Below are positions 1 to 11,767 of a stretch of 64,000 bases of DNA, piece by piece (positions within the stretch are counted from its first letter, which is position 1; each line of letters begins with the position of its first letter). The stretch comes from Cercophora sp. LCS_1 (lineage: Eukaryota > Ascomycota > Sordariomycetes > Sordariales > Lasiosphaeriaceae), in NCBI GenBank assembly GCA_036250225.1, contig JAPZLL010000001.1, positions 1,550,001-1,614,000 on the forward strand. The letters are read 5' to 3'. The notes under the pieces were generated by a model, which did no database searches, was not told where the DNA came from, and saw only the letters and a program-made list of their open reading frames with translations. Position numbers and translations under genes: made by a program.

Positions 1-522
1 TGGCGGTCCTCAGATCTGAGATGCCTCTCTCCATCCTGGTGATCCCGATCCCGTTCACCACGCTTCCCCCCTTTTGGTCAAAACAAAACAGATAGATACC
101 AATCCCTCAAAAACTTATTGGTATCACACCGAACGCCTTTCCTTCGGAGCCGTATCATGCCGCTCATTTGCAAAGAAAAACAAAACTTGGCCGTGGGCAA
201 GAGGGACCAGCGTCTCCTCGGGCGAAACAAAACAAAAACACACACTCCAGAATCCACCCGCCTTGTCTGCCCCCTTTGTGACGAGTATATCATAACGCCG
301 AGATGTGCCAGGCCCAATACAAATCCGTACACGCCAGGCTCCCTAGTTTCAACGAGAAAAATAAGATGAAGGATATTTACATGTCACAGAGTGGGAGACT
401 GGCTTGTGAAAAAACAAACCCGAGATAAGCATAGTGCATCGGTGGTATGTGCAACAAAGGATAACGAGCATTATACGCGCGTGGCTATTGGGGTTTGCGA
501 TCGGGTGGTTCCGACGATACGG
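1..522. other. Left-edge non-coding flank
   Basis: No supportable gene. This is the downstream flank of the minus-strand zinc-finger gene. Short open frames here have no recognisable protein character. A-rich stretches (for example around 80-250) occur, but I see no RNA gene. Confidence 0.6.
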
Positions 523-2214
523 TCATGCCCCAAGGCCTCTGCGCCGGCGGCCCTTGTTTGGTCCGTCAGGGCGTTGAGCAAGGACGTCTCGTAACATGGG
601 ATCATCCTTGTCCTTGTCAACATGATGAACCCTTACGTGCCTTTATTACACAGTTAGCCTGAGCATCGTAATACGTTGAGAGGGGGTTGGGGGTCAAGCG
701 TGCCTTTGCAGATTATCTGGCCGAGGATACTTGTGCTCCCGATCCGGACAGAATGGACACACATAACCAGGGGAGTCGTGTACAAGTCCATGACGAATCA
801 TTTCGTTTTTTCGTTTGAATCCCTTCCCACCCTCGCTTCGAGGACACCCAGCGACTGGGCAATAATGGGGCCGGGCCGATGAGTGCACGTTCGCGTGCGA
901 GTTCAATAGGTATTGCGTCTGGAACGGTGCTGCTGTGCAACCCTGGAATTTGCAAACGTAAACGGCCGATTGGATCGTCAGCCCTTCGATGCTCATCTTT
1001 TCGCTTATCAGTCCCGGTGTTGATGATTGGTCGGAACCTGGCGTCACAGTTGCGCTGCTAGGATAACCATTGTGTGGCGATCGATGGAGCCCGTTTTCTT
1101 GATGATAATTGTAAGGATAACCCGGGCTTGCCACTTGCTGGTAATGCTGGCCCGGGGATACTTGGCCACGATATTCCGCAGGAGAAATCGGAGGCGACTG
1201 ATGCACCATTGATGGTAATCGAGGCATCTGTGTTGGTGGAGAATGGCCGTAGGAAAGCTGTGTGTTGCGTAGTCTCTCATTCTCCATCGCGTGATGTAGC
1301 TGGTCCCCGAGTTGGGCCCTTATGGAGGGCAGTGGTGTTTGGCCGTTTGTCTCGGACCGTGGCGAGTGCAATTGAATCGGAGGTAGCCCCCCGCTCGGCG
1401 GGAGGGTGTCGGAGGACCCGATCGGGGGCAACGGCGCCGTGTTTGGTGGAGAGTAGATACTCCGAGGGCTGTAAGGTGATTGTACGGGTGGTTGTGGCGG
1501 CCGCTCCCCCTTGGTTGGCTCCCCTTTCCGTATCGGAATTGCTTGGGATACTTGGGAGAGGGGTTGAGATAGTGGAGGGGGTACGTGCTTCTCTTTGGGG
1601 ATGGCATGTTCGGTCGGCGGCGGCGTTGGCACTGCATCGATAGGCACTTCGTCAATGGGTTCCGGTGGCGATGGCTCAGCAGTGGCTACGGTAACCCGGA
1701 GCCCGAGAGCACTCGCTGCAAGGGACTTCAAGTTGAAAGCACCCATCTCTTGTTCTGGTGGGTCAAGCACCATCTCCTCAGGTTCCGTATCCTGGAGTGA
1801 TTTGTCTCCCCCACCTCCTCGTAAATCCCCGCCACACGCCGACCTATAACCCTCCCGCGGGGAGTCCGAGAGGCCGAAATCCAGCTCTTCCTCAACGTCG
1901 TTGGGTCCCGGTAGAGGTAGGAGCCCAGCTTTGACCGCGAGTTCCGGATGCCTGTTTCCGTCGAGGGAGCCGACCAGGACGGCATCCCCCAAGCTTGGCG
2001 CCACCTTCATTGATCGACCGTTAGACTTGGGCGTGCCAGGACTGGATTCAGGACTGACTGTTGGGTTTGTGCTCGTGATGGGTTGGGTTCGCAACGGCTG
2101 GAGCTGGGGGACGTGTGGTCGAAGGACCGGGCTGTTCTGGAAGATGGGCGCTTCATCCGAATAGTAGTCGTCGCTAACCTGGTGAGCGGTGTTCGGTGAT
2201 GTCGCTTTACTCAT
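523..2214 (-). CDS. C2H2 zinc-finger protein (putative transcription factor)
   Basis: Two exons, 2214-704 and 640-523, encode about 542 aa. Residues 1 to about 415 are low-complexity, rich in Pro, Ser and Gln. Three C2H2 fingers follow: about 418-443 (CKFQGC...HANVH), 449-480 (CPVAGC...HGLVH) and 484-509 (CPFCPD...HVRVHH), then a short basic tail ending near GRRRRG. The third finger is completed only by splicing. Without the intron the frame stops right after its first His at 694, whereas joining 704 to 640 restores RHVRVHH and 38 further codons. The intron would be GC-AG with a CTAAC branch site. Finger spacing and the disordered N-terminus suggest a fungal DNA-binding regulator in the nucleus; targets cannot be inferred. 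The start is the ATG at 2214, and the long upstream region may be a 5' leader. The C2H2 call is firm; the specific family is not recognised. Confidence 0.82.
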
Positions 2215-5200
2215 AATTTCGCGTCTACCCAGTGCTCTTACTCACGGTTGAGTGTGTGTGCTACCAGCTCGCCATCGACGGCTGGACCAGTTAGAAAGTG
2301 CCGAAACGGCCGGCTCCCAAGGCGTGTTCTCGTCTCGCTCCTTTGCACCGCGATATTTGCGAGCGCCGGCAACTGCTCTGCTGTTCGGCTCGTGCGTTGG
2401 TCTACTACTCCTCCCCCAATATCCCTCCTCGCGTTGGCGACGGGTTAGTGAAGGGACGGTGCTGGTCGCGCAGCTGCTCCCATACGCAAGCGGGCGGCAG
2501 CGTATGTGGCCGGGCATTTAAGAGCCGCACAACGCAGCCAAGGATGGCAACGAAACCCGGCGGGGGACGATCCGGGGCAGGCTGCTGCTAAAAGGGTTCG
2601 GGCGCGAAGGGCGTGCGCGCGAGAGCGTGGGTGAAAGAAAGGGCGGGAGGGCCCTCGTGACCGGTTGAATGGGCGGGGATCGTAAATTGCGAAGCAGCGT
2701 TTGGGTTGCGAGAAAGAGGGGGCTGGGCGTTGCCCTCTGGCAAGAATGCGGCTCAAGGCTCTCACGGCTGTGGATGGGTATTCGGGACCAAGGGAAAAGG
2801 GTGGGTGGGTGGTCGCGACGGGACCGGGATGAGGTGCGGTGCACGCAAGACAGGCTTGACAGGGGAAAACAGGGTACCCGGCCGGGGCCGCAATATCGCA
2901 AAAACGACGTTTACACCTGCGGTCTGGCGTTTCCGTCGGACGAAGAGCCGATCGATCGTTTTTCGGTCGAAGACACGGAGCTCGGAGGCAGTGAGAAAGA
3001 CAGGTTAGACTTTGGAGGCTCGCTTTGAGCCGCAATCCAATGGCGGCCACGCAGGTGTGAGCGGCCCTGCAAGCCTGTGCTGTGTTTGGACGCCTGGGGC
3101 CGGGGAAGGTTAGGTAATGCGGTCGAGCTTGACGGCTAAGAGTGGAGGCCGACTAAGCGGGGGGGGGGAGGGGGCCCCAGCTTGCTGAGGATTCGCAGGC
3201 CCAGGACAGGGAAGCGGCGCAATGACTTGGGAGGAGTCGCCGCCGTGCGGAGCGTTGCTGACCACCACCACCACTACAAAAACGCCAGGTCGGGCTTTTT
3301 GCTTTTCGCCCTCGGCACCGAACACTGTGCGCTTGTCGAGGGGTGAGACGAGATGGGTGAGACACGGCGCTAAATCGCTGACAGATGTTGTTGACGGAGG
3401 GTGCGAGGATGTGCAGAATGTCTTGGGGGAAGGGGCCAGAGACAAAATGTGGCCGGGTCGAGAAATGTGCAAGCCGCTGATCGGCTGGGAGTGACGGGTG
3501 CCCGAGAGAGTGGGTTGAGGCTCAAGTGGTCAGGCATGCACTGCACGGCAGCTTATCGCGCCGCCGTCGTGCACTGAGGTGGCTCTGACTCTTGCACTTG
3601 CTCCGTTGGCAGTCGCTGGGGCGCGAGGCGAAAGAAAACGGAGCAGGCTGTCTGCAGAAGCTCGAGACGCGCGTGTCGGTAGCAGCGACACTGGAGGCTC
3701 CGTGTCGAAAAGCTGGCGATGTCAATGGTGGTGCTTTGGGGAGACGGAGCGCGGGCGCTGGACGCGATGACGGGAGCAGGACCTTCGATTGATGAGGCGG
3801 CCATCGCCCTGGTTCCTCCTGGGGGTGGGGCGCCAACAAGGTTCCCGTCGAACGCCACGGGAGGAAGTGACTTGCCACTGCACCGCAGATGCCGCACTGC
3901 CCTCGAGCGAGCCCCTCCCCTGTTCAAAAGATTGACAGGGTTCTCCCAGCCGCAACTTGAAGAGAACCCGCGCCCCGTTTCAGCACAGTGTGTCTGCGCT
4001 CCATCATCTTGACAGTGAAAGCGATGGAAGCTTTGATTTCGAATGCTTCCATAGTAGGGTATGGCACTGATGCTCTCAATAGGTATATTTTCTTGACCGC
4101 GATCCAGAGTCATTTCGATACACGCCCGCCCTAACCCCTGTCTAACAGGCCGAGGGCTTTCTCAGCGAAACGGTCTGCATATTGCACTGTCCTGCGCAAA
4201 CTGCGCGGGTAGGTGCAACCATGGAACTCCAAGTTGCCGTCCGCTTCGACTTCCTGGCTCTTGCCGTCCACTGAGTTTCCGTTACCGACCGTCGTTTTCC
4301 CGCTTATCGGTCTGTCTTCTTTCTTCTGCATAAAGGTACGGTGCAGGCGTGCGCTCTCCAGTAGACTCCCGGTGCTCCAATACGACAGGGCCAATGCAAG
4401 CAGGTTCCCGTTCTTCCATTCCGCTGCCCTTTGTCCAGCAGCCCAAGATCGACTGCAACCTCTCATCTAGAGCACCCGACGATCAAAACGCGGTGAAGAT
4501 ACAGCATTCGCAAAAGTGAGCGACTTTCGCTCCCTAGTGCTTCCATGTGTTCCAGCTTACCTACAAGGAAGGTCGGTTGGATGAGGTGGGAGTAAGGACA
4601 GGAAGATTTCTAGAACCTGGAAACCCCTTGGTTGAACTGACCAACCAGAAAGTACCGTGGGGGAAGCTGCTGGGGCGGCCAGGGGACTAGTGGCCCCCCC
4701 CATCAACCTAACTCAGCCTCATTCCATCAATAGCGCCCCAAATTAACGGGTCAGGCCGTCTGCGTAGCAGCTCACTCTGGGGTTGGTGGGGACTTCAAAA
4801 GGTTGGGCACGCCAATCCAATGCTCATCCCAGACTGCGCGTCGTCAGCCAGCTCGCCGCAAAAAGGGGGTAGCGACGATGATGGGTCACTCTCCACTCCT
4901 CCTCTCGTCATGGCCGGGCTTTCCGTATCCAAGCACTGAGGCACTGATGCGGCGAGTGCGGGTGCAGGTTGGGCGCGCGGTTTTTAAATCCTGGGAGGCC
5001 TGGCGGCTTCTCTCCTTCTGAAATTGCGGCGTGAGGCCTGGTCATGCACTTCACCGTTGCAGCCAAGGGTGGTCCTGAAGAAGCGGAAATCCTATCAGAG
5101 ACACGCGTTGCACCCTGCAAGAACGGCACGACGCCCCCTCGCCGAGATCATTCAGAACATGCATGCATCGCGATGGACAGACAACCAGTCGCAGCAAGCG

Positions 5201-6864
5201 GCCAGCTGGCATGTCCTCGGCGGGGGTGCTGGGAGGCCGCTTGCAAGCCCTCGCGTCTATCAATCTCACGCAGTCACTCAGGTCACCCTCACAGACGGCA
5301 GGTCAAGGGGCTCTCTTCCGACTTGCTGGTTGCGTCTGGTCTCGTCAAGCGGCTGGGAGGACCGATAGGACTGGTTTGTACCCCCCGGAAAGCGGGCCAC
5401 GGGATTGGCCCCGATCGAGAATGCGGCGGTGAGGCTCGGTCGGCCGCACAACGACGATTGCATGCGCACCCCTCCCATCTCCTGCTTTCGACCAGACCAG
5501 ACAGAGAGCATGGGGGCCTCACCTGATCACCTCATCGAGCACCGATTGTCACGTTTGGGTGCCCAACTGCCCACTCACTCGCCATACGACGACCCAAAGG
5601 CTCGAGTTTAGCCGGCCCAGACACGCTAACAAGGAGCCCAGGTGATTGATAGTTTGATCCCGGCCGCCCAGTGAGGGCCGACGACCACGAATCCTCGATC
5701 GAGAGAGCCGCACTCCCGCGCTCCATCGCTGCACAACCTGGGTGGGGTCTCAGCGTCCTCGAGGACTTCCACCACGTCAAACCCCGCTTCCATCACTATC
5801 GCACAAGAGGGGGGGAAACCTTATCCGTCCCACTGCCCCTGAGGGGATTTTCGTCTTGGATGTTGAAGGTCGTCCGGTCCTGTGGACAGCGCGACGCAGA
5901 TAGACATCACGGGAAGACGCTGCGTCTCCTCCCGCCGCTCGCTTCCCCGCAAACGAGGTGCTGAGAGAAACACTCACCCACCCGCACCGCAGAAGCCCGC
6001 GCGCATACCCCGGCTTGTCGAAACGAAAAAGGTTGCTGTCTCGGCCCCTCCATGACGGAGATCCAGAAACGAAACACGGCCGCCGCAAACGAGGCGCATT
6101 TCAACTCACCGCCAAGTCGCTATTCGCCTTGCATTTTGGTCGCCATTGTGTTCATCAATGGGTACCTGGTGTCGTTTTATACCACCAGGCCATTGCCACA
6201 CCGATCTTTCTTGTGCATATCCAACACGTTGTCCCCTCACACTGGCTCCCGGCAACTGGGCCAAACCAGGGCCTACCCAACTGCCAGGCAGGAGATGGCA
6301 TCTCTGCGTCCCACCTCGGCAAAGTGGGCAGGAAGTTGGACTACGTAACAGTGTAGGCTCGAGGGCTCTTTCACCACGGTGATACGGCTAAAATCTGCGG
6401 CCCAATTTCCCCCAATATTGCGGATCACCCACCGTTGATGCAGCAGAGGGCGTGACAGCACCACCAGGTAGGTAGTCGCTCTTTGAAGTAGTTTGCTGTT
6501 TGGGCCGTCACCGTCGGGTTTCCAGCTCTACACCATGCTCGAGACCTTATCAAGCAGGCCCGACAATGTGTGAGTTGGTAATTCGAAGCAGCACGCAGCA
6601 GATGGCACATGTGCCCTCTGCCCCCAACCTCCCCAAACAGTGCGGGTACAGATAATACATACCCTCACGCCAAATACCGACGAACACTGTCGTCTGATGG
6701 GCAACGCGGTCGCCTTGAGGCTCAAGAGTTGTACCAGATCTGCTCACAGCATTTATCACGAGGGCGCACAGAGAGTCGCAATCGCCTGATAGGCCCAGCG
6801 TATCAAATTTTCAGGGTACACTCCCCGTCGCTTCGTCGCTGTCCGGTTTTTTTTGGTTTGGCTC

Positions 6865-6890
6865 TTTTTTTTTTTTTTTTTGGGGGGGGG
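6865..6890. repeat. Homopolymer pair T17-G9
   Basis: Seventeen T residues (6865-6881) are followed directly by nine G residues (6882-6890) in an intergenic stretch. This is a simple low-complexity tract with no gene association visible. Confidence 0.9.
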
Positions 6891-7223
6891 CGGGTGGTTT
6901 GGTAGTCATCCAGTCGAGCTAGAGAGTCCTCCGTCTACCGCCTGTTCCCTTGACATACATCAGCAACCTTGGAACACCGTGCATAGATTATCACGACGAT
7001 GTTTGGCATACTTAACGTTCACCTCAACCGTCGAGACCCCAGCCCAACAGACGTCAGATTCCCGCCACTGGACTGGGGCGGGCAGCCACCGACATGCCAC
7101 CGGAACCTTTTCCACCAAACGGCCGCCACGGCGTTTGAGCAAAATGTGAGCTATCACATTCTTCGCCGCCCAGCAGAGCGATACCTTACCTGGGTCGGTT
7201 CGTGAAACAAAACAAAACAACAA

Positions 7224-7241
7224 CGGCGGCGGCGGCGGCGG
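7224..7241. repeat. (CGG)6 microsatellite
   Basis: Six CGG units, preceded by an AAAAC/AACAAC-rich stretch, about 600 bp upstream of the alcohol dehydrogenase start. Non-coding in the models given here. Confidence 0.85.
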
Positions 7242-7858
7242 CGCAAGGCTCGGTTGCTGTTTTATATGCACTCCATCTGTGTGAAAATACCATTTTTAGT
7301 TGCACATCAGGGTATTTTACTCTTTGGTTCGAAGAAATGTTGATTCGCAGATATATGCAATCAGCCTAGGAAGGCATATATCTATCTAGTTGCCACCCGC
7401 AACAAGCGACGGACTCTACCCAACTTGACATGTATATACATAACAATACCTAAAAAACGGTGGCATGACCGATAATGATAATATCCACAGTCTGCGAACT
7501 CGAACGTCACCTCGTAGCGTCCTGGCTGTGGATGCCGCTAGGTTGTTTGCCCCTCTCGCTCCTCCGAGATCGCACACCCCCTCTATCCGTCCCGAGATTT
7601 GGGAATCCGCGGGCCTCGGCCCGTCCTGTCCTGTCCTGGTGGCCTGTCGGGCGACGCGAAAGCGGGAGCGGGAAACCTGACCACCTGCCGCCTACGTCGT
7701 AGTTTGGTCATGTAAGTTGATCCGGTGGTTCCGCTATTCGGGAGAGTAAACATTCAGAAGTGCAAACTCTCGCAATTATTCTCAGAAAAGAAAAGTCAAG
7801 GTATCTTGGAAGTATTCTTGCGTTACACTGCTCTGAGGCCTTGATAACTTCAGTCGCC

Positions 7859-9286
7859 ATGTCTACGATGAAGGCGGTTGTCTTCGACGGACCGAGAAAG
7901 GTCTCTATCCAGGAGCGACCAATTCCAACCTGTGAGACTTTCCTGGGTGAAAAATGAATGTAGTTGGACCTATGGCTGATTGGCCAAAAAAAAAAAAAGT
8001 GCAAAATCCCAAGGATGTTATCATCAAGACCCAGGCTACGGCGCTTTGTGGCTCGTGTGTTATCCCCCTTTCCCCTTTCCCCTTTCCCCTTGTCCCTTTG
8101 AACCTCCTCTCCCCTTTTCAGATATTGACATGGTTTTCTAGCGAACTCCACACATATCGGGGGCTTCATGATTCTCCAACGGGCTTCATCATGGGCCATG
8201 AATTTGTTGGTATCGTGACTGAGGTTGGTGATGAAGTCAAGGACATCAAGGTTGGGGATAAAGTCGTTGCTCCCTTTACCGTCTCTTGGTAGGTTATTTG
8301 TTTGCGTGCATTGGTGCTGTTGGGACTGTTGTCTGACTGGAATTAATAGCATGGAGTGCTTTTACTGCCGCAGCGGTTTCACGGCCCGCTGTGAACACTC
8401 GCTGTTGTTCGGCTCACCAGGTTTGGATGGTGGACAGGCCGAGTACGTCAGGATTCCTTTTGCGGACGGAACGTTGATGAAGGCACCACCTGAGATTGAG
8501 GATCGGGTTTTGGTGTTGACGGCCGATATCTTTCCCACTGGGTATTTTGGGGCCAAGAACGCCTTTGCTTCCCTTGGCTCGCAGCCTGCAAGTGAGGCGG
8601 TGGTTGTTGTTGTTGGCTGCGGCCCTGTTGGGCTATGTGCCGTGATTTCCGCCCTGGAATACCGGCCAAAACACTTGTTTGCTGTTGATAGCGTGGGCTC
8701 CCGGCTTGAGTTGGCGAGGCAGCTGGGGGCGGAGCCCTTAAACTTCCTGAACGGAAAGGAGGCGATGCTAAAGAGGGTGAAGGAGGTCACCGAGGGTCGT
8801 GGCGCTGACGCTGTCATCGAAGTGGTTGGTCTGAGCCCGGCTCTTGGGACTGCATTTGACCTCCTGCGGCCCTTTGGGATGATCAGCAGTATCGGAGTTC
8901 ATAATGGCGAGGTATGATCATTTATCGGCGTTCGGGTCATCAAGCTAATAGCGGCTGTGCCTCAGATACCGTGGGATGGTGATCAAGCCTATGGGTAGGC
9001 GGAATCTTCCTAGGCGGGCTTTCGCTGTGCTGACTGGCATCAGAAAAAACTTGAGGATACAGTTCGGCCGTTGCCCTGTCCGGTCTGTCGCCATAGAAGC
9101 GCTCAAAGTGCTTGCAAAGAACCAGCACAAATTGAGGTGTGACCCCAACGACACCTGTAGGTGCTGATGGGGTGCTGACATCTATATAGCTTCATGTTTG
9201 ACAAAATCATGCCACTGGCAGAGGCCGTTGAGGGCTATGACCTGTTTGACAAGATGAAGGTCCAAAAGGTCATTTTCAAGCCATGA
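7859..9286 (+). CDS. Zinc-dependent alcohol dehydrogenase (MDR superfamily)
   Basis: Seven exons in consistent phase: 7859-7931, 8000-8054, 8142-8288, 8350-8911, 8966-8994, 9044-9136 and 9190-9286, giving 351 aa. Seen in the protein: ALCGSELH (catalytic zinc Cys region), GHEFVG (GHE motif), four structural-zinc cysteines in CMECFYC...C (split by intron 3), a GCGPVG dinucleotide-binding turn and a C-terminal VQKVIFKP end. These are hallmarks of cytosolic medium-chain zinc dehydrogenases that oxidise alcohols with NAD(P)+; the substrate cannot be read from sequence. No targeting peptide is obvious. Met1 and Met4 are both possible starts, and the first is used. Six introns in a 1.4-kb gene is dense for this window. 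It ends only 34 bp from the stop of the convergent SEN15 gene. Confidence 0.9.
8065..8091 (+). repeat. (CCCCTTT)n tract inside ADH intron 2
   Basis: About 3.9 tandem copies of the 7-mer CCCCTTT lie inside the 87-nt second intron of the dehydrogenase gene. On the coding strand the tract is pyrimidine-only. Confidence 0.85.
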
Positions 9287-9320
9287 TAGTTTCCAGGTTA
9301 CTGGCGGCAGATGGCGTGAC

Positions 9321-9803
9321 TCAGTTTTGCCTTGGTTTGACGAGGCCATCATGCATGAAGTAGTAAGTGACGGTCGAGTCATCCTGTATTGTAGCAAGCA
9401 AGATTCGTTTCCCACGCTTTGGCCCTCTCCACAGCCTGAGCTCAGCGTCAACATCCTCTAGATCCGGAGACTCGTCCGTATTTGTGCCTCCAGGCGGGAT
9501 GATGTCGAGTGCGTCGAGCACGGCAGCAAATTCTGCAGGCGACCACTTCTCGACAAGATGCAGCGGCAGGACCCATTCAAGCTCCGGGGGTTGGGGGACG
9601 CGCTTCTTGGAGTCCCTCTCGGCCTTGATAGTTGCAATTTGCTCGTCTGGGTGTACGTAGAGGCGCTTTGGCGGAAGTCCATAAATTACTGGCCGCGGCA
9701 GATTTGCCTGAGTGTGAATCTTGGCCCCCGTCCAGTCATGCTGGTTTTCCAAGTTGTTAAGCACAATCTTGGCAAGTGCGTCGAGGGGTTGACTGGAAGA
9801 CAT
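9321..9803 (-). CDS. SEN15: tRNA-splicing endonuclease subunit Sen15
   Basis: Single exon, 160 aa. Start chosen at the ATG at 9803 (MSSSQPLDALAKIV). The open frame runs in-frame up to 10268, but that extension is low-complexity and unlike the family. The Sen15 domain covers most of the protein: LENQHDWTGAKIHT near the N-terminus, GLPPKRLYVHPDEQ in the middle, LEWVLPLHLVEKWS, and a terminal beta-rich segment TVTYYFMHDGLV. In the family, Sen15 is a small non-catalytic subunit of the Sen2/Sen34/Sen54/Sen15 complex that cuts pre-tRNA introns. It has no catalytic triad of its own, and none is seen here. Divergent from the DUF2985 gene across 722 bp. Confidence 0.88.
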   Translation of the reverse strand: MSSSQPLDALAKIVLNNLENQHDWTGAKIHTQANLPRPVIYGLPPKRLYVHPDEQIATIKAERDSKKRVPQPPELEWVLPLHLVEKWSPAEFAAVLDALDIIPPGGTNTDESPDLEDVDAELRLWRGPKRGKRILLATIQDDSTVTYYFMHDGLVKPRQN

Positions 9804-10525
9804 GTTTGCGGTTCCCTGTTGTTGGGTTGATGGTGGGTGAGTGTTCTGTCGTGGTGCAAGGGGAGTTTGCTTCTGGAGAAGATGAGTGGAGTTCCAAACT
9901 CGGTGGCCCTGTGGAGGTCGTGAAAGCCAATTCCCCAGGCTAGACTCATTAGAGCTGAGCTTGTCCACAGTGCGACTCGCAACGTGCACACCGTCAAAGG
10001 TTATCCTTCGCAGCGATGAGTCTAGATTCTGAGGACCTGGATGATCCCCCGCAATCGTGCCCGTTGAGAACCTTATGGGCTGCGATGTGACATCACAGCA
10101 GATGCTCACAACGGGGATTTTTCCCAACCGTGCTGCGTCGGCGGCGATTGGTGGACGCCAAGTGATGACGATTCCCAGCCAGGGAAGCGTGAAACGACCC
10201 TGCTGACCCACGCAACGGTTGCCCGTCCACCACACAACGCGCGGAACTTGCCCTTCTCGTCTGGACAAAACCCTGTGACGGCACCATCTGCTCGCTGTCT
10301 CCGTCCTCCCAGGAAGGGCGGTCTGGTCGCGCTCATTCCCGCCTTCCGTATATCTGGTTGCGACAGACCGGATCCCTCTTGATCTCGCTCTCTTCTCTCT
10401 GCACCCCGTCAGTCAGCGTCATCATTGCTGTTGTTTAATTGGATATCAATTGCATTCTGTCACCTGCGACCGCAACGCCTTACCTTTACGACTTACTCAC
10501 GCGCATTCCTTTCCCCGCCCACGCC
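9804..10525. other. Divergent promoter region between SEN15 and the DUF2985 gene
   Basis: 722 bp shared by two divergent genes. In-frame open sequence continues on the minus strand to 10268 and on the plus strand from 10439 (a TTG-initiated frame), but neither extension is protein-like. A pyrimidine-rich CTCTCTTCTCTCTGC stretch near 10386-10400 is typical of fungal leaders. Confidence 0.6.
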
Positions 10526-11767
10526 ATGACATCGAAGCCCGATACTGAGCCCTTTCCCTCCTTCGACTCAAAATCAAGCGAAACGCCCGACGTCGATCCC
10601 TCCCCAGCACGAAATCGATCCAGATCCAAAGGCTCCTCCATTGCAGGCGTCGCTCGTAGGTTATCACGCGACTTTGAGGATTCCCATCCTCAGGAGGGAT
10701 TCGTTGCCACGACCAGCCAAATTGCTTCCACGATAGCCGCTGAACGCCCCCAAACGCACACGATGGGTAACATCACGGCAGAGCAGTTGAAATCTACCGC
10801 CGCGGTGGAGAAAAGGCGCCAATCCGGAGGTAGCAACCCAGCGCTTGCCTCCTCAACGAACACCACCGACACAGCTGTAATTTCTGCAGAGAGGGCAAAT
10901 GATACCACGGCGCCGTTCGAGAATGGGTACCATTTCCCGCCCAGGTATCCAACCTCCGAGGCAACCCGTAAAGGATTGATGGCTTTCTGGAAATTCTTTA
11001 TCACACCGATGGGGTTCTTCTGGACCATCTACGGTCTGAATGTCGTTGCATGGGGTGGCATGCTGTTCCTGCTGCTCTGCAACGCTTCCCCGGCCATGTG
11101 CTATCCCACTTGCGATGATATCAACTCTCCACGGAGAAAGTGGATAGAGTGGGACTCGCAGATCCTCACGGCTCTATTCTGCGTCCCTGCTTTCGGCCTT
11201 GCGCCGTGGAGATTTCGGGATCTCTGGTACGAGCTCAAGTACCGCTTTAAGGGAGACCATTCGGCCTTGCAACGTCTTGCTGGGATACACTCTGGCTGGT
11301 TTCGCCTCCAGGGCTCACAGGATCTGCCTACCAATGTTGGGCCAGAAAATATTCCGTCTGGGACGCTGCTCGAGTGCCTTCCCATCCCATTGAAAAACAC
11401 GGCGCCTGCTCCATTGACGGGCGTTCGCGCGCCACCCACAGCAGTCTGGAAACTGGACTTCGCTATCCAATGTATGGTGTGGAACACGCTTGGACAGTGC
11501 GCGCTCTGCGGTATCATGTGGGGTATGAACAGGTACGATCGGCCAAGCTGGACTACCGGTTTTCTTGTGGCAATTACATGCGTCATTGCCATGGTTGGCG
11601 GCTGGGTGATGTTTGTGGAGGGAAAGAAGGTGAAGAGCATTGAGGGCGTTCCCCTTACCCCTCAGGATGAGGAGAGGTTGGCACGGGACAAGGAATCGGG
11701 GATTCCGCACTACAACAACATCAAGGATAAGAAGCCGAAGAAGAAGCAACAGGATCTTGAAAAATAA
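10526..11767 (+). CDS. DUF2985 family multi-pass membrane protein
   Basis: Single exon, 413 aa, from the ATG at 10526; the open frame begins upstream at a TTG and is not used. The N-terminal ~150 residues are Ser/Thr/Arg-rich and disordered. The conserved block then starts FWKFFITPMGFFWTIYGL, followed by WGGMLFLLLCN, a Cys-containing loop (CYPTCDDINSPRRKW) and GLAPWRFRDLWY. Later hydrophobic spans lie near residues 312-335 and 342-365. The tail is strongly basic (KDKKPKKKQQ). This matches the fungal DUF2985 family of unknown function. Four membrane segments are plausible, with the basic tail probably cytosolic. No enzymatic motif is visible. Confidence 0.8.
   Translation: MTSKPDTEPFPSFDSKSSETPDVDPSPARNRSRSKGSSIAGVARRLSRDFEDSHPQEGFVATTSQIASTIAAERPQTHTMGNITAEQLKSTAAVEKRRQSGGSNPALASSTNTTDTAVISAERANDTTAPFENGYHFPPRYPTSEATRKGLMAFWKFFITPMGFFWTIYGLNVVAWGGMLFLLLCNASPAMCYPTCDDINSPRRKWIEWDSQILTALFCVPAFGLAPWRFRDLWYELKYRFKGDHSALQRLAGIHSGWFRLQGSQDLPTNVGPENIPSGTLLECLPIPLKNTAPAPLTGVRAPPTAVWKLDFAIQCMVWNTLGQCALCGIMWGMNRYDRPSWTTGFLVAITCVIAMVGGWVMFVEGKKVKSIEGVPLTPQDEERLARDKESGIPHYNNIKDKKPKKKQQDLEK

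Larger units (their letters stand above)
2215..7858. other. 5.6-kb stretch without a supportable gene
   Basis: This lies between divergent genes: zinc-finger (-) and alcohol dehydrogenase (+). It is GC-rich at about 2.2-4.1 and 4.8-6.1 kb and contains many overlapping open frames (for example 2445-3050 -, 3553-4113 -, 5044-5526 +). They overlap one another on both strands and show no domain, membrane or compositional signature. Part is probably promoter and long 5' leader. It holds a T17G9 tract at 6865-6890 and (CGG)6 at 7224-7241. No tRNA-like A/B box pair was found. Confidence 0.5.

Noticed and set aside
9804..10268. 155-residue N-terminal extension of Sen15
   Set aside because: In-frame but low-complexity and not part of the family's usual length; the ATG at 9803 gives a standard Sen15.
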